DNA of 64,000 nt. Origin: JANOYY01 sp043720395. Lineage in GTDB: Bacteria > Actinomycetota > Acidimicrobiia > Acidimicrobiales > JANYDT01. Shown here one piece after another: positions 43,344 through 53,251 of this stretch (position 1 is its first letter; every line of letters begins with the position of its first letter). The stretch lies in the NCBI GenBank assembly GCA_043720395.1, contig JAYSSR010000083.1:5030-69029 (forward strand). The letters are read 5' to 3'. The notes below the pieces were generated by a model. The model saw nothing but the letters and a program-made list of their open reading frames with translations, ran no database searches and was not told the origin of the DNA. The translations under genes and the position numbers were made by a program.

Positions 43344-43544
43344 TCAGATGACGCGAACGTTCTGCGCTTCTTCGCCCTTACGTCCGGGGGCCACGTCGAA
43401 TTCGACTTTCTGGCCCTCGTCGAGGGAGCGGTAGCCCGTTCCCTGGATGTTGGAGTAGTGGACGAACACGTCGTTCCCACCCTCGCGAGAGATAAAGCCG
43501 AAGCCCTTCTCTGCGTTGAAAAACTTGATAGTACCTGTAGTCAA
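43344..43544 (-). CDS. cspA: cold-shock protein (CspA family)
   Basis: 66 residues starting LTTGTIKFFNAEKGFGFIS from TTG 43544; the codon before the usual methionine is GTC, so a TTG start is forced, with GAAGAGAAGAG nearby as a ribosome site. Both RNA-binding motifs are present: KGFGFI (RNP1) and VFVHY (RNP2). The protein ends EEAQNVRVI, normal for actinobacterial cold-shock proteins, which bind and melt RNA. It sits alone, opposite the cyclase-like pseudogene. Confidence 0.92.
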   Translation of the reverse strand: MTTGTIKFFNAEKGFGFISREGGNDVFVHYSNIQGTGYRSLDEGQKVEFDVAPGRKGEEAQNVRVI

Positions 43545-43699
43545 CGTGACTCTTCTCTTCGTTGAATGCCTCCTTGTGAGGCACTCGACCACGGAGCCTA
43601 CGACGTTTTCGAACCGTCGTGAACAATCGCGGGTCTCGGGGCCTCGGCGAGGAGCTTTTCGAGTGCGTAATGAACGAGGCCGTCGGCGTCCATTCGGGC

Positions 43700-46442
43700 A
43701 CCCAACGCCATCAAGCGCTCGCCGTCGGTCGATTCTGTTCACGGATATCGAGGGTTCGACGCGCCGTTGGGAACATGAGCCGCAGCCCATGGCCGTTGCA
43801 CTGGAACGCCACGACGCACTTGTTCGAGGCGTCGTCGAGGCAGCCGGTGGGACCATCTTCAAACATACGGGCGATGGAATGTGTGCTGTCTTCGGCGATG
43901 TCGCAGCCGCGATCCGATCCGCGGTTGGGGCACAGCGCGTGCTCAGCGATGAGACGTGGCCGCTCGCCGAACCGCTGCGGGCGCGGGTGGGACTTCACTG
44001 CGGCTCGGCACTCTGTGTGGATGGCGACCATTTCGGGCCGACACTCAACCGAGCGGCCCGCATCATGGCCGCCGGGCATGGAGGGCAGACGCTCTGCAGT
44101 GCGCTCACGGTCGCTGCCCTCGGGAGCCGGCCGCCGACAGGCATCGAGCTCGTCGACTTTGGCGAGCACAACCTCCGCGACCTGAGTGGCGTCGAACGCA
44201 TCTATCAGGTGAGCGGTACTGAAGGGCCCCGCACGTTCGGTGCTCTTCGTGTGCTGGACGCCTATAGGCACAACCTTCCGAACCAGACGACCAACATTGT
44301 CGGACGGGAGAGCGACATTCGGACGGTGGTCGGGCTGCTTCGGTCGAATCGGCTCGTGACGCTCAGCGGGATCGGTGGGTGCGGCAAGACACGACTCGCC
44401 CTGCAAGCAGCTGCGGAGCTGCTGCCCGAGCACCCAGCCGGGACCTGGCTCGTCGATCTCACCGTGTCGGGCCATCGTTCGTCGCACGTGCTATCGCAAA
44501 GGCCGTCGGTCATGGCGAGCGGCTCGCCGGACTCGGCGAAGGCGACCAGGAGGGCGTCCTCGTGCAACTGACGAAGGCCATCGGCACCTCGGATGTGCTC
44601 ATCGTGCTCGACAGCTGCGAACACGTCGTTCAGTCGGCCGCCGAATGTGTCGCGGCACTGCTGCAGCGCTGCCAGAACGTTCGTGTCCTTACGACCAGCC
44701 GGGAAGTCCTGCGCATCGCGGGTGAACGCGTCCACGCCGTCGCCCCGTTGGCCCTCCCGCAGAAGACGCTCTCGCTTCCAACGTCCTCGCGACCGCGGCG
44801 GGCGAACTGTTTGCCGATCGGGCGGCCGCCGTGCAGCTGGGTTTCGCGGTGACCGACCAGAACGCTGGTGCCGTCGCGTCGATCTGTCGACGCGTTGATG
44901 GGCTGCCTCTTGCCATCGAACTCGCCGCCGCGCGTGTGCGCATGCTGTCAGCGCAGCAGATCGACGAGCGGCTCGGCGATGCACTGAAGTTGCTCACGGG
45001 CGGCGACCGCACGGCCGACCGACGGCACCAGACCATCACGGCCACGCTGGAGTGGAGTCATGATCTGCTCAGCGAACGCGAACAGGCCGTGCTACGTCGG
45101 CTGTCGGTGTTCGCAGGTGGCTTTACGCTTGAGGCCGCCGAGTGCGTCTGCGGCTTCGGCGACGTCGACGAGTACGAGGTGATGGACTGCGTCGAAGCGC
45201 TCGTGGACCGTTCGCTCGTCAACGCGTCGACGAGCGAGCCCGTGAGGTTCAATCTTCTCGAAGTCGTCCGACAGTTCGCGGCGCGTCGACTTGACACGTC
45301 AGGTGAGGCTGCCGTGGCCGAACGTCGTCATTTCGACTGGGCGCTGGCGCTTGCTCAGTCTGCCGCACCCATCGAACACATTGGTGGGACGCGGGTCCTC
45401 GCGAAGGAGGCCCCGAACCTTCGAGCCGCCTTCCGTGCTCACGAACGCGGTCGTGCTTCGAGCGACGAAGGATTGCTCCTGGCCTACACGTTGTGGCGTT
45501 ACATGCTGGAATCAGGACGAATCCCCGAAGGCCGAGCGTGGCTCGAAACCGCGTTGTCGGAGGGGTGCACGACCGGCACGCTGCTCGAAGCGCGGCCACT
45601 TGATGCTGCCGGATTCTTGGCGAGTCTCCGGGGCGATTTCGAAACCGCCCGCAGGCATAACCGCCGTTCGGTGAAGCTTTGTCGCGAGCTCGACGATCCG
45701 CTCGCGCTCGGGTGGAGCCTGCTTCGCGCCGGGCTCATCAACGGTGTTCAAGGCGCCCTCGAGACACATCGAGCCCGTTCCAGGAGGGCCTCGACATCAT
45801 GAAGCGCGAGGAGTGCGTCGTTGGGCAGTCATGGGCACACCTGGAACTGGGCCGTGCGTACTTCACGATGGATCACCTCGATATGTCGCACGCACAATTC
45901 GAGCTCGCCGTGCTCGATGGCCTCACGATCGACGCGAGCACGATCCGCTACGGACGGGTTGGCGTCGAGGCATGCCGGCTGATGCGCGGTGTCGGTGGGC
46001 CGGAGCCCTTGGCCGCCGTTGTTGCCGACCTCCTCGAACTCGGATGCTCTACACGAGCACCCAGGGTCTGATGCTCGCCTGCGCGGCGTCGATCACTGCC
46101 GGCTTCTACCTCGAGGCGGCGCGCTATTCCTCGCTGGCGCTCGAATACACCCACCGAAGTGGCGGAGTCACTCAGGCGATTCATTCAGTTGAATGGGCTG
46201 CGCAGAGCCTGGCCGGACTGGAGCGGTGGGAGGCTGCTGCCTCGTTGTGGGGCTACGTCATGGCGACGCGGCAGCGTCTCGGCTCGATCGAGCCGCCGCT
46301 CATCCATCGGCTGCAAGCGCCCCTTGTGGCAGCGCTCCAGGCGCATGTCGGCGCTGAGCGTCTGCGGTCGGTGCAGGATGCGAGCAGTCTTCTTACGCTC
46401 GACGACATCGTGCGCTTCGCCCGCAGCGAACTCGGGGACTGA
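43700..46442 (+). pseudogene. class III nucleotide cyclase/STAND-ATPase regulator, four frameshifts
   Basis: One long protein of about 900 residues can be rebuilt across five frames. Order: class III cyclase domain (RSILFTDIEGSTRRWE, HTGDGMCAVF, VGLHCGSALCVDGDHFGP), a P-loop (SGIGGCGKTRLAL), LIVLDSCEHVV, LTTSREVLR, GLPLAIELAAARVRML, then helical repeats to a C-terminus at 46442 (LTLDDIVRFARSELGD). The frame changes near 44465, 44762, 45765 and 46040. Such proteins are LuxR-like regulators without the DNA-binding end. The gene is dead unless the frameshifts are sequencing errors; each is a small indel, so that question stays open. The cyclase start itself is not clear. Confidence 0.7.
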
Positions 46443-46467
46443 ACGGGCATCGGCTTCAAACGTGGCT

Positions 46468-48831
46468 TCAGCCGACGCCAGGGTTGACCGGCGCGTCGGC
46501 AATGATGTTCGTGGCTCGGAGCGCTTCGACAGCGGCGTCGTCGAGACCGAGCATCCCGCGTAGGATTTCCTCGTTGTGTTCGCCGAACAGCGGTGCGTGC
46601 CGACGGGGTGCGTTGGGCGGACTGGTGAGGTGCCACACGACGTTCTGCTGGCGGTAGGGGTGCATGATCGGGTGCGGGATGTCGACCCAGAAGCCTTGTT
46701 CCACATGGTTCGGGTCGTTGAGGACCGAAGTCGTGTCGAGCACGCGGCCGGCGGGGACGCCGATGCTCTGGAGCAGCGTCATCGCTTCTTGCGGATCGAT
46801 CATGGAGAGCCAGGTCGTAAGCGCGCTGTCTAGTTCGTCGTGGCGGACGCGCCTTTCTGAATCGGTGAGTGCAGCGAGGTCAGCGAGTGCTGGCACCGTT
46901 GCGCAGAGCGCATCCCATTCGCGGTCGGTACGGATGGAGAGAACGATCCACTGGTCGGTTCCGAAGCAGCGGTAGCAGCCCTGCGGGACGAAGCGTCGGT
47001 CCCGGCATCCCCGATGCTCCGGAGACTCGTCGCGATTTGCCGCTGCGAACTCCTCGCCGATGAGCGTCATGGCTACCTCCTGCTGCGCGAGGTCGATGTG
47101 GACGCCCTCGCCGGTGCGCTCGTGAGCAAAGAGTGCGAGGCAAGTCGCCGCGACCGCCGCGTTGCCCGCTACGGGATCGCCGTAGGAGACGCCGGTCTTG
47201 AAGGGTTCACCGGTACCCTCGCCGGTGCCGTTGTCGTAGCCGCTGAGCGATGCGAGCCCGGACATCAGCTCGATGACGGGACCGAAGCCGACGTAGCCAC
47301 TGGCGGGGCCGTGCTTGCCGAACGCCGCCATGCTGATCACGACGAGCGCAGGGTTTGCTGCATGGAGCGCTTGGACACCGAGGCCGAGCTTGTCGAGCAC
47401 GTCGGCGCGGTAGTTCTCGATCAGGATATCGGCCTGGGAAACGAGTCGCAGGAGGAGGTCGCGGCCCGCTGGCTGCGCGAGGTCGAGCGTCAGTGATCGC
47501 TTGTCGCGGTTGTAGGCGTTGAAGTAGAACGACGTGTTCCAGGGTTCGGTCTCGTCGGGTTGCGGAAGGAGCGTCCGGATGTTGTCCCAGGCCGAGGGCG
47601 ACTCGATCTTGATGACGTCGGCACCCATCTCGGCCAGACGCAGCGTCGCGTACGGACCAGCCCACATCATCGTGAGGTCGAGGACTCGGATGCCGTCGAG
47701 GGGGAGTTTCGGTGTTTCGCGAAATTTGTCGCCCGGAGTTGCCTTTTCACTGACGACCGTCTGGTTCGGTGGGTTCGGTGCTGGTTCTCCGGGGGAGCGC
47801 CACCCGAGGCCGGGGAAAGGACGCCCCGGAGCGAGCACACCGTCGATGTTGTCGAACGCGCCGCGACCGTCCAGTCCGACGTTCGTGAGCAGCACGGCGG
47901 GTGTCACGGCGACGCCGATCGGGACGCGCGACCGGAGGCTCAGCTCGCGCAGCTCATTCATCGTCTTGTCTGATAAGTACACATACAACTTGACGATGAG
48001 TTCCTCCTCGTTCTCCGGGAGGACGCGTTGCAAGGGATCGCGGAATCGGGGATCGTCCAGCTCGGGATCGTCGAGGAGTGCGAACAACGCTGGCACTTGG
48101 CGCTCCAACGCGAACACGCCGCACCAGCCGTCGGCACACGGAAAGATGCCCCACGTTGCACGGGTGTGGTTGCCGAGTCGAGTGACGGGCAGGCCCGTAT
48201 ACGACGTCATCGGCCCGTAATACTCGAGCATGCTCGACGCGCACTCCTGCCCGGAGATCTCGACGAGTTGGCCGCGGCCGCCGTTGCGCCTCCGGCCGAG
48301 GATCGCCGCAGAACCGGCGGCGAACGCGTTGAGGCCGGCGAGCGCATAGGCGTGGTTGCCGCCGGTAACGAGCGGTGAGCGGTCGGCGTCGCCGGTAAGC
48401 CCCATGATCCCGCCGAGCGCGAACGCTGTCGCATTCGTGTGCTCGTAGTCCGCGTAGGGGCCGTGGAGGCCGAAGGCGGTGACGGACACGATGACCTGAG
48501 CCGGGTGCCCCTCGTGATGAGCGGACCAATTTCTGCCGATACCGAGCGTGGCGAGATGGCGCGGCTGGAGGTCGCTGAGCACGAGGTCGGCTTGGTCGAG
48601 CAGCCTCCGCCACCCGTCGGTTCGCAGGTCGAGCGTCGACTTGCCGGTGTGCAGGTAGAGCGATTCGTCGGCGGTGAGTTCGGCGGTCGCGTCCGCCCAC
48701 GTTCCGGTGAGATCGACGCGGGTCACCTCGGCCCCGTACCCGCGCAGATACCGACCGGCGAGGCCCGCAGCGTAGGTGCGCGACAGCTCGATGACGGTGA
48801 GTCCGTCGAGTGGCAGAGTCTGGAGATTCAC
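46468..48831 (-). CDS. double-domain CaiB/BaiF CoA-transferase
   Basis: 787 residues from GTG 48831, overlapping the upstream enoyl-CoA hydratase-like gene by four bases (GTGA), with AAGGAAT seven bases before. Two CaiB domains lie in tandem: the first starts PLDGLTVIELSRTYAAGLAG, the second near residue 385 starts PLDGIRVLDLTMMWAGPYAT, with MGADVIKIESPSAWDNIR, FYFNAYNRDKRSLTLDL and LFGEHNEEIL. Fused CaiB pairs could form the usual interlocked dimer within one chain. It is the last gene of a leftward operon. The family transfers CoA between acids, or acts as a racemase in some members. Confidence 0.9.
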   Translation of the reverse strand: MNLQTLPLDGLTVIELSRTYAAGLAGRYLRGYGAEVTRVDLTGTWADATAELTADESLYLHTGKSTLDLRTDGWRRLLDQADLVLSDLQPRHLATLGIGRNWSAHHEGHPAQVIVSVTAFGLHGPYADYEHTNATAFALGGIMGLTGDADRSPLVTGGNHAYALAGLNAFAAGSAAILGRRRNGGRGQLVEISGQECASSMLEYYGPMTSYTGLPVTRLGNHTRATWGIFPCADGWCGVFALERQVPALFALLDDPELDDPRFRDPLQRVLPENEEELIVKLYVYLSDKTMNELRELSLRSRVPIGVAVTPAVLLTNVGLDGRGAFDNIDGVLAPGRPFPGLGWRSPGEPAPNPPNQTVVSEKATPGDKFRETPKLPLDGIRVLDLTMMWAGPYATLRLAEMGADVIKIESPSAWDNIRTLLPQPDETEPWNTSFYFNAYNRDKRSLTLDLAQPAGRDLLLRLVSQADILIENYRADVLDKLGLGVQALHAANPALVVISMAAFGKHGPASGYVGFGPVIELMSGLASLSGYDNGTGEGTGEPFKTGVSYGDPVAGNAAVAATCLALFAHERTGEGVHIDLAQQEVAMTLIGEEFAAANRDESPEHRGCRDRRFVPQGCYRCFGTDQWIVLSIRTDREWDALCATVPALADLAALTDSERRVRHDELDSALTTWLSMIDPQEAMTLLQSIGVPAGRVLDTTSVLNDPNHVEQGFWVDIPHPIMHPYRQQNVVWHLTSPPNAPRRHAPLFGEHNEEILRGMLGLDDAAVEALRATNIIADAPVNPGVG

Positions 48832-49799
48832 GGTGTTATTCCTTCGGTCTCGATGGCATCGATGAGGCCCCAGGTCAACGCTGTTGAGGCTTCGATGCGG
48901 TGACCGGTCAGCAGCATCCACAGCGTCCGCTGCGCACCGATGCGGTCGACGATGCTCACCGTGCCGCCTGCACCGGGCACGAGTCCGAGAGCGAGTTCCG
49001 GGAGCAGGAATGTGGTTCCTGGCCGCGCGATCACGCGGTGGCTGAACGCGGCGAATTCGATGCCTGATCCCGCACAGGTTCCGTGAACGTAGGTGCACAG
49101 ACGATTCGAGAGGCGAGACAGCATCCGGGCGGGGGAACGCTGGAGCCGCAGGAGATGCGAGGTCGACGGGTCGGGGAACGTTCCGAACTCATCGAGGTCG
49201 CCGCCGGTGCAGAAGTTCGGGCCGTTCGCTGTCATTGTGACGGTGACATCGCGGTCGAGCAGGGGGACGCCGAGGGCCTCGCACAGGCCATCGCGGAGAG
49301 CCCGGTTGACCGCGTTGCCGTGGGTCGGACGGTTGAGCCTGATGTGGAGCGTCGTGTCGTCGCGATGGCTCCGGACGGCCGGTTCGGGCTCGGTGTCGCG
49401 GGTGGTTGCTCGTGGTGGTCTGGCCGCCCACGAGGTTCGCCACGCGGCGAACTCCGGTCCCGCCTGGAGGAGTGAATAGACCGACGACTCCTTGGCGAGG
49501 CGCTCGTCGGTCGTGCCGGTGGCGCTGCGCAGAAGGACGGCAGCGCTGATCGATGCATTCGGCACCGCAGCGACGGTGGCCTCGATGGTCGCTCGTTCGT
49601 CGGCCGTGGCCGCGATCACGTCGAGCCCGATCACGATGCACGGTTCGGCACCAAGGAGCCGGCGAAGCTCCGCATGGTGCGCGTGATCGGCCTGGTCGAG
49701 GTCGTCGATCGCCAAGAGCGGCCCGCAGTCGTCGGCAAGCCGTGCTGATGCGGCGAGCAGGCGGAACTCGTCGATGCTGATTCGGATTGCGGCGCTCAC
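48828..49799 (-). CDS. enoyl-CoA hydratase/isomerase family protein, N-terminally extended
   Basis: 323 residues, longer than the typical 260. The first 130 residues are unlike the crotonase fold, with a helix rich in Ala and charged residues. The crotonase core follows: LHIRLNRPTHGNAVNRALRDGL, NFCTGGDLDEFG (oxyanion loop), GTCAGSGIEFAAF (second oxyanion loop), LPELALGLVPGAGG with the region of the catalytic Glu pair (Glu in LPELALG). It is coupled to the double-domain CaiB gene and follows the amidohydrolase by 30 nt. Confidence 0.85.
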   Translation of the reverse strand: MSAAIRISIDEFRLLAASARLADDCGPLLAIDDLDQADHAHHAELRRLLGAEPCIVIGLDVIAATADERATIEATVAAVPNASISAAVLLRSATGTTDERLAKESSVYSLLQAGPEFAAWRTSWAARPPRATTRDTEPEPAVRSHRDDTTLHIRLNRPTHGNAVNRALRDGLCEALGVPLLDRDVTVTMTANGPNFCTGGDLDEFGTFPDPSTSHLLRLQRSPARMLSRLSNRLCTYVHGTCAGSGIEFAAFSHRVIARPGTTFLLPELALGLVPGAGGTVSIVDRIGAQRTLWMLLTGHRIEASTALTWGLIDAIETEGITP

Positions 49800-49829
49800 G
49801 GGTTGGCAGTCTCGTGCATCAGGGTCCTT

Positions 49830-51347
49830 CTAGTGCATCGCCGTACTTGCGCTTGCGTGCCCTAGCGATCGACCCCGCTCGTGGACAACCGCACCTGCGA
49901 TGACGGTGGCTCGGACCGGGTTGAACCCCGGTGACGTTGCGAGCTGCGCGAACACGCCGTCGAGGGGTTCGTCGAGCAGACAGAGGTCGGCCGGGTCGCC
50001 GACTCGGAGTGGTCGTCGCGGGTTGGTGGCAAACAGGCTCAGCGCCTCGTGCGGATTCAGCGGGCGGTCGGTGCCGATGTGTGCGCCGGTGGGCGTCCTA
50101 CGAGCGATGGCAGCGGCGATCGAACGCCACGGATCGGCCGGACCGTAGGGAGCGTCGGTGCCACCGCGCACGGTGATGCCCGCGTCCATGAGCGAACCGC
50201 AGCGCCAGAGGTGCTCGCGGTCCTCGGACGCGGTGTCGCGAGCGTGGTCGTCACCGCGGATCGCAGCGAGGCCAGGGTTCGTAACCACGGTCAGCCCGAG
50301 CGACGCGACTGTTGCGACCGCGTCCGTATCGAGCACCGAACCGTGTTCGATCCGATCTCCGGGGCGGGCACCGACGTCGCCCCACGCAGCGAGCGCGAGC
50401 CACGTCACCCCGCGGTCGGTGAGGTGAATGGCGACGGGAAGCCCAGCGTCATGCGCAGCCGCGATCAGGTTCGACAGCTCGTCTAGGTCCAGCGGGTCGG
50501 CCTCGTCGAGCAGAACTTTCACCGCGGAGAGGGGGCCATTGCGGCTCGCGTTCGGAGATCCGGTCATGACCTGCAGACGCTGTGGCAGCGTCGTATTCGC
50601 GTGCGCCCTGAGGATCGGCTCGTACTCGTCGGCGGAGCGCGTCGGCGTGGCGTCGGTAAGTGCGGTGACCCCGTACGACGCCAGTTCCCGGCCGACCGGA
50701 GCGAGGTCGATCGGACGTCTCGGGACGCGGTCCGAGAGCCATCGATCGAGCCGGTAAAGGATGCCGGTGGGGCTTCCGCGCTCGTCACGGTCGATCCCCA
50801 TTAGCTCTGTTCCGGACCGTGTTTCGCTGATAGTAAGCGCGCGTAGTGCCGCCGAGTTGCAGAACCAGGCGACGCCGCTGCGGTGTTGAATGCGAACCGG
50901 CACATCGGGCGAGATCGCGTCGAGGACGTCGCGGTTGAGCGGCCCAGCGACCGATTCGAAGTAGCCGACGCCGCGGACCCAGCGGTCGGTTTCGTGTGCG
51001 GCGCGCTCTGTCGCCGCCCTGCGGAGGCGGTCCTCGAAGTTGACTCGCGTCGTGACTGCCTCGGGTCCGCAGTCGAGCGAGTTCCGACTTGCTGCGAGGG
51101 CCATCACGTGGAGGTGGTGGTCGTGCAGACCGGCGAGGGCGGTGGCCCCTTCGCCGTCGAGTGATTCGTGGTCGCTTGCGGAGCGCGTGCCGCGCTCATG
51201 TGCCGGGCGCATCGCCACGATTGTGCCGGATTCGATCACGATGTCGTGTGGCTCGTCGGAGACCGGTGCGTTGCGTCCGTCTGAATCGTTGCCGATTTCG
51301 GCGATGCGGACCCCGCGAATCGTCAGACGCTCGCGCATCGCCGCCAC
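49830..51347 (-). CDS. YtcJ-type amidohydrolase-3 family protein
   Basis: 505 residues; ATG 51347 or 51338 are both possible starts. Family marks are VIESGTIVAMRPA near the N-terminus, GLHDHHLHVMALAASRNSLD with the metal-binding HxH, DEADPLDLDELSNLI, and GDRIEHGSVLD with the second histidine, then GGTDAPYGPADPW with the metal aspartate. Amidohydrolase-3 members hydrolyse cyclic or chain amides and formyl groups. It overlaps the permuted CaiB gene by 25 bases, part of the leftward operon. Confidence 0.9.
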   Translation of the reverse strand: MAAMRERLTIRGVRIAEIGNDSDGRNAPVSDEPHDIVIESGTIVAMRPAHERGTRSASDHESLDGEGATALAGLHDHHLHVMALAASRNSLDCGPEAVTTRVNFEDRLRRAATERAAHETDRWVRGVGYFESVAGPLNRDVLDAISPDVPVRIQHRSGVAWFCNSAALRALTISETRSGTELMGIDRDERGSPTGILYRLDRWLSDRVPRRPIDLAPVGRELASYGVTALTDATPTRSADEYEPILRAHANTTLPQRLQVMTGSPNASRNGPLSAVKVLLDEADPLDLDELSNLIAAAHDAGLPVAIHLTDRGVTWLALAAWGDVGARPGDRIEHGSVLDTDAVATVASLGLTVVTNPGLAAIRGDDHARDTASEDREHLWRCGSLMDAGITVRGGTDAPYGPADPWRSIAAAIARRTPTGAHIGTDRPLNPHEALSLFATNPRRPLRVGDPADLCLLDEPLDGVFAQLATSPGFNPVRATVIAGAVVHERGRSLGHASASTAMH

Positions 51348-52639
51348 CAGAGTTCGGTATGGGTGCCCGGTAGCGCTGCGGGAGTGCTCGGGTTCCGGCT
51401 GGGCGGTTCATCGGCGTCGAGGCTGTGTCGTGCGTTCGGCCGGTCCGGCATGTCGCGTTCGTTTGAACCGTCCGGTCGGTCTGGTTCGTCGGTTCCGCAT
51501 GGTTCGTCCGGTCGGTCTGGTTCGTCCGGGTCGGTGACTGTAGAGGCCGCATTGGCAGCGGCGACCCCGGCGAGGCCGACCTCAATTTGCGTGGTCTGCT
51601 GCGTAGTAAGTGCACGTAGTACCGCGACCGCTGCGGCTAAGCCGGTCAACGGGTCCGCGATGGCGTCGCCGAGATAGCTCGGCTGACCGGCGTTCCAGGT
51701 GAGGAGCCCACCGGCGACCGCAGCGTCATCGCCGAACCCGATGCGGTCAGGTTGCTCCGGTCCAAAACCGGTGATCGACACCCAAGCAGAAATGCTCTGC
51801 GCAGGTAGCAACGTGAGCGGATCGAGTCCGAGACCGGCGATGGCCCGTGGGCGAGCGGACGTGATCACCACGTCGGCCGTCTCGCACAGCCGGTGCAGGA
51901 ACAAGCGGCCGTCGGCGGAGTGCACGTCAAGGACGACGGAGTGGTGTCCCGCGTGCAGGTGGTCGTAGAACGCCGTCGGCCCCTTGCGCGCGCCATCGAG
52001 CCGATCGGCTGCTTCGACCTTGACCACGGTCGCGCCGATGTGGCCGAGGAGGTGTGCACAGAGCGGACCGGCCCAGAGTGCAGACAGGTCCACGACGACC
52101 GGTGGCCCATGTCGGCGGCGCACCAACGTTCCGAACGAGGTGGCGCGTACGCCTGCGGGCACACTCGTCGTTCCTTGCTCGTACGGAAGTGCGCACGACA
52201 TTCCGAGAAGCGCGGCCCTGTCCCGCACGCCGACCCCCGAACGTCGGGCTGTGGCCGCAGCCAGGGCGGGCCACGGGTCCCCTTCGAACGCAGCAGCGTC
52301 CGATTCGAAGAGGGCGGGGAGCGACTCGACATCCTCCGGTCGGGCGAGGGTCAGCGACAGCCAACCGTCGGCGGTGCGCAGCAACCGCGAGGCCCCGCCG
52401 ACGCTGCGTCCAGGCAGCGGCAGCGCCCACCCGGAGAGTTGCTGTCGCTCGGCGAGCAGGCGGGGACCGTCGACGGTTACGGTGCTTCCAAGTTCGGCGG
52501 CGAGTGCGGTGAAGGACGCTCCCAGATGGATCGCAGCGTCCTTCACTCGTCGGGCAGCGTCATTCGACGCGCTTGACCCTGGAGGGGTCACAGATGGCGT
52601 GACGGCCAGTGCCTTCTGTTCCTGGACGTTGGTCGTCAC
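51323..52639 (-). CDS. CaiB-type CoA-transferase with domains in reversed order and a DEP-repeat tail
   Basis: 438 residues from GTG 52639. The normal CaiB protein starts with the Rossmann domain; here the order is reversed. Residues about 40-160 resemble the C-terminal CaiB domain (RLLRTADGWLSLTLARPEDV, then DPWPALAAATARR), and residues about 180-380 are the Rossmann part (PPVVVDLSALWAGPLCAHLL, HIGATVVKVEAADRLDG, SVVLDVHSADGRLFLHRLC, VSITGFGP). The last 65 residues hold DEPDRPD repeats, rich in Asp, Pro and Arg. The tail overlaps the amidohydrolase start. Such permuted CaiBs are known to me from other actinobacteria only in outline. Confidence 0.8.
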   Translation of the reverse strand: MTTNVQEQKALAVTPSVTPPGSSASNDAARRVKDAAIHLGASFTALAAELGSTVTVDGPRLLAERQQLSGWALPLPGRSVGGASRLLRTADGWLSLTLARPEDVESLPALFESDAAAFEGDPWPALAAATARRSGVGVRDRAALLGMSCALPYEQGTTSVPAGVRATSFGTLVRRRHGPPVVVDLSALWAGPLCAHLLGHIGATVVKVEAADRLDGARKGPTAFYDHLHAGHHSVVLDVHSADGRLFLHRLCETADVVITSARPRAIAGLGLDPLTLLPAQSISAWVSITGFGPEQPDRIGFGDDAAVAGGLLTWNAGQPSYLGDAIADPLTGLAAAVAVLRALTTQQTTQIEVGLAGVAAANAASTVTDPDEPDRPDEPCGTDEPDRPDGSNERDMPDRPNARHSLDADEPPSRNPSTPAALPGTHTELWWRRCASV

Positions 52640-52667
52640 CGGACGATTCTTGTCTGGTGTGACGGCG

Positions 52668-53150
52668 CTACAACAACTTCGCACCGGCTACCGCAAGTCC
52701 ACCCAGCGTGCCCATCACGCCAATGAGTTGCAGGAACATGGCCCGCATGGACTTCAGCGTGTCGGCCGCCGACTTCGAGATCTCTGAGCGAACCTCCGCA
52801 AACCCCGTGCGCATCTCTGCGCGAACGTCAGCGAATTCGCTGCGGACTTCTGCGAATTGGGCGCGGACATCGGCGAATCCGGTTCGCATTTCGGTGCGAA
52901 GAACGGCGATCTCCGAGCGCACGTCGGCGAACTCGGTGTGCGTGTCCGCCCGGAGTTCGGTGATTTCGCCGTGTAGGCGGGTTTCCATCTGGTCGAGGCG
53001 GCCGTTTGATGCCAATCCACCTTGCACGGGTTGTGGCAGTACGGAGAGCAATGTTGTTGCGGGAGTGTCACCGATCACGGCGACAAGTTTGGCACGCATG
53101 GTCATCCATTCGTCAACGGACGGCAAGTTTGTTGGGGCGGTTGCAGACAT
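52668..53150 (-). CDS. coiled-coil protein with C-terminal membrane helix
   Basis: 160 residues. A helical N-terminus is followed by a regular coiled coil (residues about 55-130) built of FADVRSE-type heptads and hendecads (EMRTGFADVRAQFAEVRSEF), then a C-terminal hydrophobic helix (FLQLIGVMGTLGGLAVAGA). Resembles the DUF1640-like small coiled-coil proteins, which may trimerise in the membrane. No enzymatic role is visible. It lies 28 nt before the permuted CaiB and may be the first gene of the operon. Confidence 0.75.
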   Translation of the reverse strand: MSATAPTNLPSVDEWMTMRAKLVAVIGDTPATTLLSVLPQPVQGGLASNGRLDQMETRLHGEITELRADTHTEFADVRSEIAVLRTEMRTGFADVRAQFAEVRSEFADVRAEMRTGFAEVRSEISKSAADTLKSMRAMFLQLIGVMGTLGGLAVAGAKLL

Positions 53151-53251
53151 GGTTCCTCCAGGAATTCAGGGGGGCTTGAGAACCGGGGGAAGGTCTGCAG
53201 CACCGTACCGGAAGGGGTATGACAGTTTCGCCATCGCAAGAACGCCGGGCG

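Noticed and set aside
43599..43710. A minus-strand frame reading MALGARMDADGLVHYALE and ending near 43599
   Set aside because: It looks protein-like and could be the end of a lost gene, but it has no start and overlaps the cyclase N-terminus. Too short to assign.
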